Part shown: positions 62,073 through 64,000 of the stretch, piece after piece | Layout: every line of letters begins with the position of its first letter | How positions within the stretch are numbered: position 1 is the stretch's first letter | Origin: Methylobacterium sp. J-078 | GTDB lineage: Bacteria > Pseudomonadota > Alphaproteobacteria > Rhizobiales > Beijerinckiaceae | DNA length: 64,000 bases | Direction: 5' to 3' | Assembly: GCF_022829285.1 (NCBI RefSeq) | Contig: NZ_JAKSYI010000060.1 | Coordinates: forward strand, 1 to 64,000 | Notes under the pieces: model-generated | What the model was told of the DNA's origin: nothing | Databases searched by the model: none | The model's input: only the letters and a program-made list of their open reading frames with translations | Program-made: the position numbers and the translations under genes

Positions 62073-62399
62073 GCGGCTGAGTTCGAGATAGGCAGCGACC
62101 ACCTTGTCCCGGACCGCGATGGCGGTCTGCAGGCTCTGCTCCGCATCCATCACCGCCTCGACCACCTGCTGCGTGGTGGCCTTGCCCTGGATTCCCGAGA
62201 TGGCGGTGGCCTCGCCGGTGCGCAGGGAGGTGCGCAGGCCGGTGGCGAGCTGGGCCATAACGTCGCCGAAATCGGTGCCGCCGGTGCTCGCTGCCGGCAT
62301 CACGGGGAAGCTCGCCCGCGCCAGGGGCGCGGCGGAGTCGGTGCGGGTGATGCCGGCGGCCCGGTCGAAGGCGGCGAGCGAGGTGAGGGCTTCGATCAT
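62061..62399 (-). CDS. fliE: flagellar hook-basal body protein FliE
   Basis: The 112-residue protein joins the MS-ring to the rod. It is recognised by FGDVMAQLATGLRTSLRTGEATAISGIQGKATTQQVVEAVMDAEQSLQTAIAVRDKVVAAYLELSRMPI, the FliE signature ending in SRMPI. It lies 9 bp downstream of flgC. Its end coincides with a tandem repeat. Confidence 0.95.
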   Translation of the reverse strand: MIEALTSLAAFDRAAGITRTDSAAPLARASFPVMPAASTGGTDFGDVMAQLATGLRTSLRTGEATAISGIQGKATTQQVVEAVMDAEQSLQTAIAVRDKVVAAYLELSRMPI

Positions 62400-62408
62400 C
62401 GGACGGGC

Positions 62409-62825
62409 TCAGGTTCGCAGGAGGTCGATGACGCTGGCGACCATGGCGCGAGCCTGCTTGATCACCTGCACGTTGGCTTCGAAGGACCGGTTGGCCTCGC
62501 GGATGTCGGCCATTTCCATGAGCACGTTGACGTTGGGCATCTTCACGTTGCCCTCCGCGTCGGCCGCCGGGTTGCCGGGGTCGCGCTCGATCCGGAACGG
62601 CGCATCGTCGGTGCCGATCTTCTGGAGCGCCACGGAGGTGCCGCCGGCGGCGCGGTCCATCGCGGCCCGGAACGTCACGGTCTTGCGGGCGTAGGGGTCG
62701 GCGCCCGGCCCGTCGCCCACCGACTGGGCGTTGGCGACGTTCTCGGCGGCGATGCGCAGGCGCAGGGACTGCGCCTCGAGGCCGGCGCTGGCGAGCCGCG
62801 TCGAGGCGCTGAGCGGATCGATCAT
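62409..62825 (-). CDS. flgC: flagellar proximal rod protein FlgC
   Basis: The 138-residue rod protein has the start MIDPLSASTRLASAGLEAQSLRLRIAAENVANAQSVG and the end NVKMPNVNVLMEMADIREANRSFEANVQVIKQARAM, both typical of FlgC. Its ATG overlaps the flgB stop by 1 bp. Confidence 0.95.
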   Translation of the reverse strand: MIDPLSASTRLASAGLEAQSLRLRIAAENVANAQSVGDGPGADPYARKTVTFRAAMDRAAGGTSVALQKIGTDDAPFRIERDPGNPAADAEGNVKMPNVNVLMEMADIREANRSFEANVQVIKQARAMVASVIDLLRT

Positions 62826-63211
62826 CAGCTGCCCCTCACGGCGGCCTTGAGCATCCGGTCGAAGACCTTCGTGATGCCCATGTTGAGATTGTGCTGACGG
62901 CTGACCTCGCCGGCCTTGAGCATCTCCTGCTCCAGGCTGACGGAACTCGACGTGGACAGCGCGTCCCAGGCCTGCGAGGCCGTGATCGGCTTCGTCGGGA
63001 TGCGCCCTTCGCCGGACGTGACGTGGGCGCTCTCCGTCATGGACATGCCCATGGTGGTCGTCCTCGCCATCACCTCGGAGAACGGCACCACGTCGCGCGC
63101 CTTGTAGTCGGGCGTGTTGGCGTTCGCGACGTTGCTGGCGATGGTCGCCTGACGCACCGCGAGGTAGCGGGCCTGCTGCGAGGCCAGGTCGAAGAGGTAG
63201 ACGCCTGTCAC
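62825..63211 (-). CDS. flgB: flagellar proximal rod protein FlgB
   Basis: The 128-residue rod protein starts TGVYLFDLASQQARYLAVRQATIASNVANANTPDYKARDVVPFSEVM, the FlgB signature. It ends VSLEQEMLKAGEVSRQHNLNMGITKVFDRMLKAAVRG. It is the first gene of the leftward flagellar operon, with about 216 bp of upstream region. Confidence 0.95.
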   Translation of the reverse strand: MTGVYLFDLASQQARYLAVRQATIASNVANANTPDYKARDVVPFSEVMARTTTMGMSMTESAHVTSGEGRIPTKPITASQAWDALSTSSSVSLEQEMLKAGEVSRQHNLNMGITKVFDRMLKAAVRGS

Positions 63212-63427
63212 GGCCGGCTCCGGTCCCGATCAATCATGACCGATCCCTAGGCAGCCAATCTTGCCCCAGGCTGGCGCGGCTTGACGGCGCCCGTCGAACC
63301 CCTTCAGTACCAATCCGGTACCGGACCCGCGTCGAACGGTCGGATCGTCTTAAGAAACGTCGCAGATCAAGACCACGGCCGCCCAGCGCACGATGTCCGC
63401 CTCCCTGTTCCGCATCCGAACCGCCCC
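63212..63427. other. divergent promoter region upstream of flgB
   Basis: About 216 bp with the palindrome TCCGGTACCGGA near 63315-63326. On the flgB strand there is a TGG-N11-GCT arrangement (63253-63268) that is a weak sigma-54-like match. No firm promoter can be named. The region must serve the flgB operon and perhaps the rightward partial gene. Confidence 0.4.
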
Positions 63428-64000
63428 TTGAGCGCGGTGCAGGCGACCCTTCCGGGGTTACGAATCCTGGTGGCCGGGCCCGTCCGCCATGCCGGCGGCG
63501 CCGGCGTCGGCCCCGGCGCGAGCGAACACCTCGTCCCGGCCAAGAACCGCTGGTCGCGGGTGGTGCTGCCCTTCGCCGGCCTCCTGCCGGAGGCGTGGTG
63601 CAGTCTCACCTTCCGGCTCGCCTGGGAGGCGGCGGAGACGGCCGGGGCCGCCCTCGACTTCGCCCTGGCGGGGATCGATTTCCTGACCGAGGACGGGTCG
63701 AGCCTCGACTTCGACCACGTGCCGGGTCTCGACCGGACGCTCCTCGATCCGCACGGCGCCTGGATCGCCGGCCCCGGCTACCTCCCAGCGGAGGCGCAAG
63801 GGGTGCGAATCGGCCTCGTCCACCTCGCCTTCCGGGTCCCGGCGCCCGCCTGCCGGCTCACCGTGACGATCCGCTCCTGGCGCAACAGCGAGACCTTCGC
63901 GGTCTCCGAGCCGACCCTGCGGCAGGGGCCGGCGGAGACGCCCTCCCCCGCCCTGCTCCCGCGCACCCGCCACCGGCTCGGACCCGAGCCGGCCTGGAGC
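63428..64000 (+). CDS. unidentified protein, N-terminal part (runs off the right edge)
   Basis: A stop-free frame runs from at least 63428 to the window end. It reads LRILVAGPVRHAGGAGVGPG, WSRVVLPFAGLLPEAWCSLTFRLAWEAAE, ALDFALAGIDFLTEDGSSLDFDHVPGLDRTL, GAWIAGPGYLP, and VRIGLVHLAFRVPAPACRLTVTIRSWRN. Alternating strands suggest a beta-sandwich, perhaps a binding domain of a larger surface-sugar or glycosyltransferase protein, but I do not recognise the family. The start is uncertain (TTG 63428 or GTG 63437) and no strong ribosome-binding site is seen. The opposite-strand frame 63458-63973 is a poorer candidate. Confidence 0.5.
   Translation, partial: MSAVQATLPGLRILVAGPVRHAGGAGVGPGASEHLVPAKNRWSRVVLPFAGLLPEAWCSLTFRLAWEAAETAGAALDFALAGIDFLTEDGSSLDFDHVPGLDRTLLDPHGAWIAGPGYLPAEAQGVRIGLVHLAFRVPAPACRLTVTIRSWRNSETFAVSEPTLRQGPAETPSPALLPRTRHRLGPEPAWS

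Noticed and set aside
63253..63268. Sigma-54-like promoter upstream of flgB (TGG-N11-GCT)
   Set aside because: Only partial match to TGGCACG-N4-TTGC, and rhizobial flagellar genes are generally not sigma-54 controlled.

Overview
The window is high-GC chromosomal DNA from an alphaproteobacterium of the Rhizobiales type. The evidence is the flagellar gene content (FtcR, MotC and a MotE-like protein, with rhizobial gene order), an MmcB-family repair protein and class III nucleotide cyclase and GGDEF regulators. A Methylobacterium/Methylorubrum-like genus is my best inference. It rests on general resemblance and no single decisive marker.

Layout. (1) 1-5108 is a mobile patch. It holds the end of one IS3-family element, a strikingly AT-rich block with a GT8-like glycosyltransferase gene, a decayed IS3 fragment, and a second IS3 element split by an IS110-family element. 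The patch stops at the 3' end of a tRNA-Lys(CTT) gene, the classical edge of a genomic island. (2) 5249-7089 is leuA, preceded by a leucine-rich leader peptide and a hairpin that overlaps the leader stop codon, which looks like ribosome-mediated attenuation. (3) 7491-9663 is an orphan trio of TadE/TadG-like pilus proteins, the first with a lectin-like C-terminal part. (4) 9825-20386 is ordinary housekeeping: a secreted SRPBCC protein, a lipoprotein, NUDIX, PhzF, pyridoxal kinase, DedA, MmcB, a membrane nucleotide cyclase, SelO, PAP2 and an exonuclease. (5) 20393-26283 is a branched-chain-amino-acid-type ABC transporter in which permease LivM and both ATPases LivG and LivF form one 827-residue polypeptide, with LivH, LivK, a divergent SnoaL-like gene, a GntR/FCD regulator and a tandem candidate operator. 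(6) 26789-29076 is a periplasmic binding protein followed by a membrane diguanylate cyclase. (7) 29235-34013 holds a small membrane protein, a dehydrogenase, a hydrolase, an MFS exporter and an SDR enzyme. (8) 34023-39776 is the phosphate regulon pstS-pstC-pstA-pstB-phoU-phoB behind a good PhoB box. (9) 40002-41595 is a CitE-like lyase coupled to dut, plus a DUF3606-type protein. (10) 41749-63211 is the motility region. motA-fliM-orf-fliN-fliG-flhB-orf-ftcR runs rightward and meets a long leftward operon: flgB-flgC-fliE-flgG-flgA-flgI-motE-flgH-fliL-fliP-fliF-fliH-motB-motC-fliK-transglycosylase. An unidentified gene leaves the window at the right edge.

How the genes work together. The two flagellar arms encode the stator (MotA, MotB, MotC, MotE-like), C-ring (FliG/M/N), MS-ring (FliF), export parts (FliH, FliP, FlhB), rod and P/L rings (FlgB/C/G, FliE, FlgA/I/H) and hook-length ruler (FliK). 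FtcR at the meeting point is the likely regulator. No prophage, CRISPR array or obvious defence island is visible. The most unusual items are the lectin-fused TadG-like pilin operon, the LivM-LivG-LivF fusion with a degenerate first ATPase signature, the structured ftcR leader region and two flagellar-cluster proteins of unknown function.
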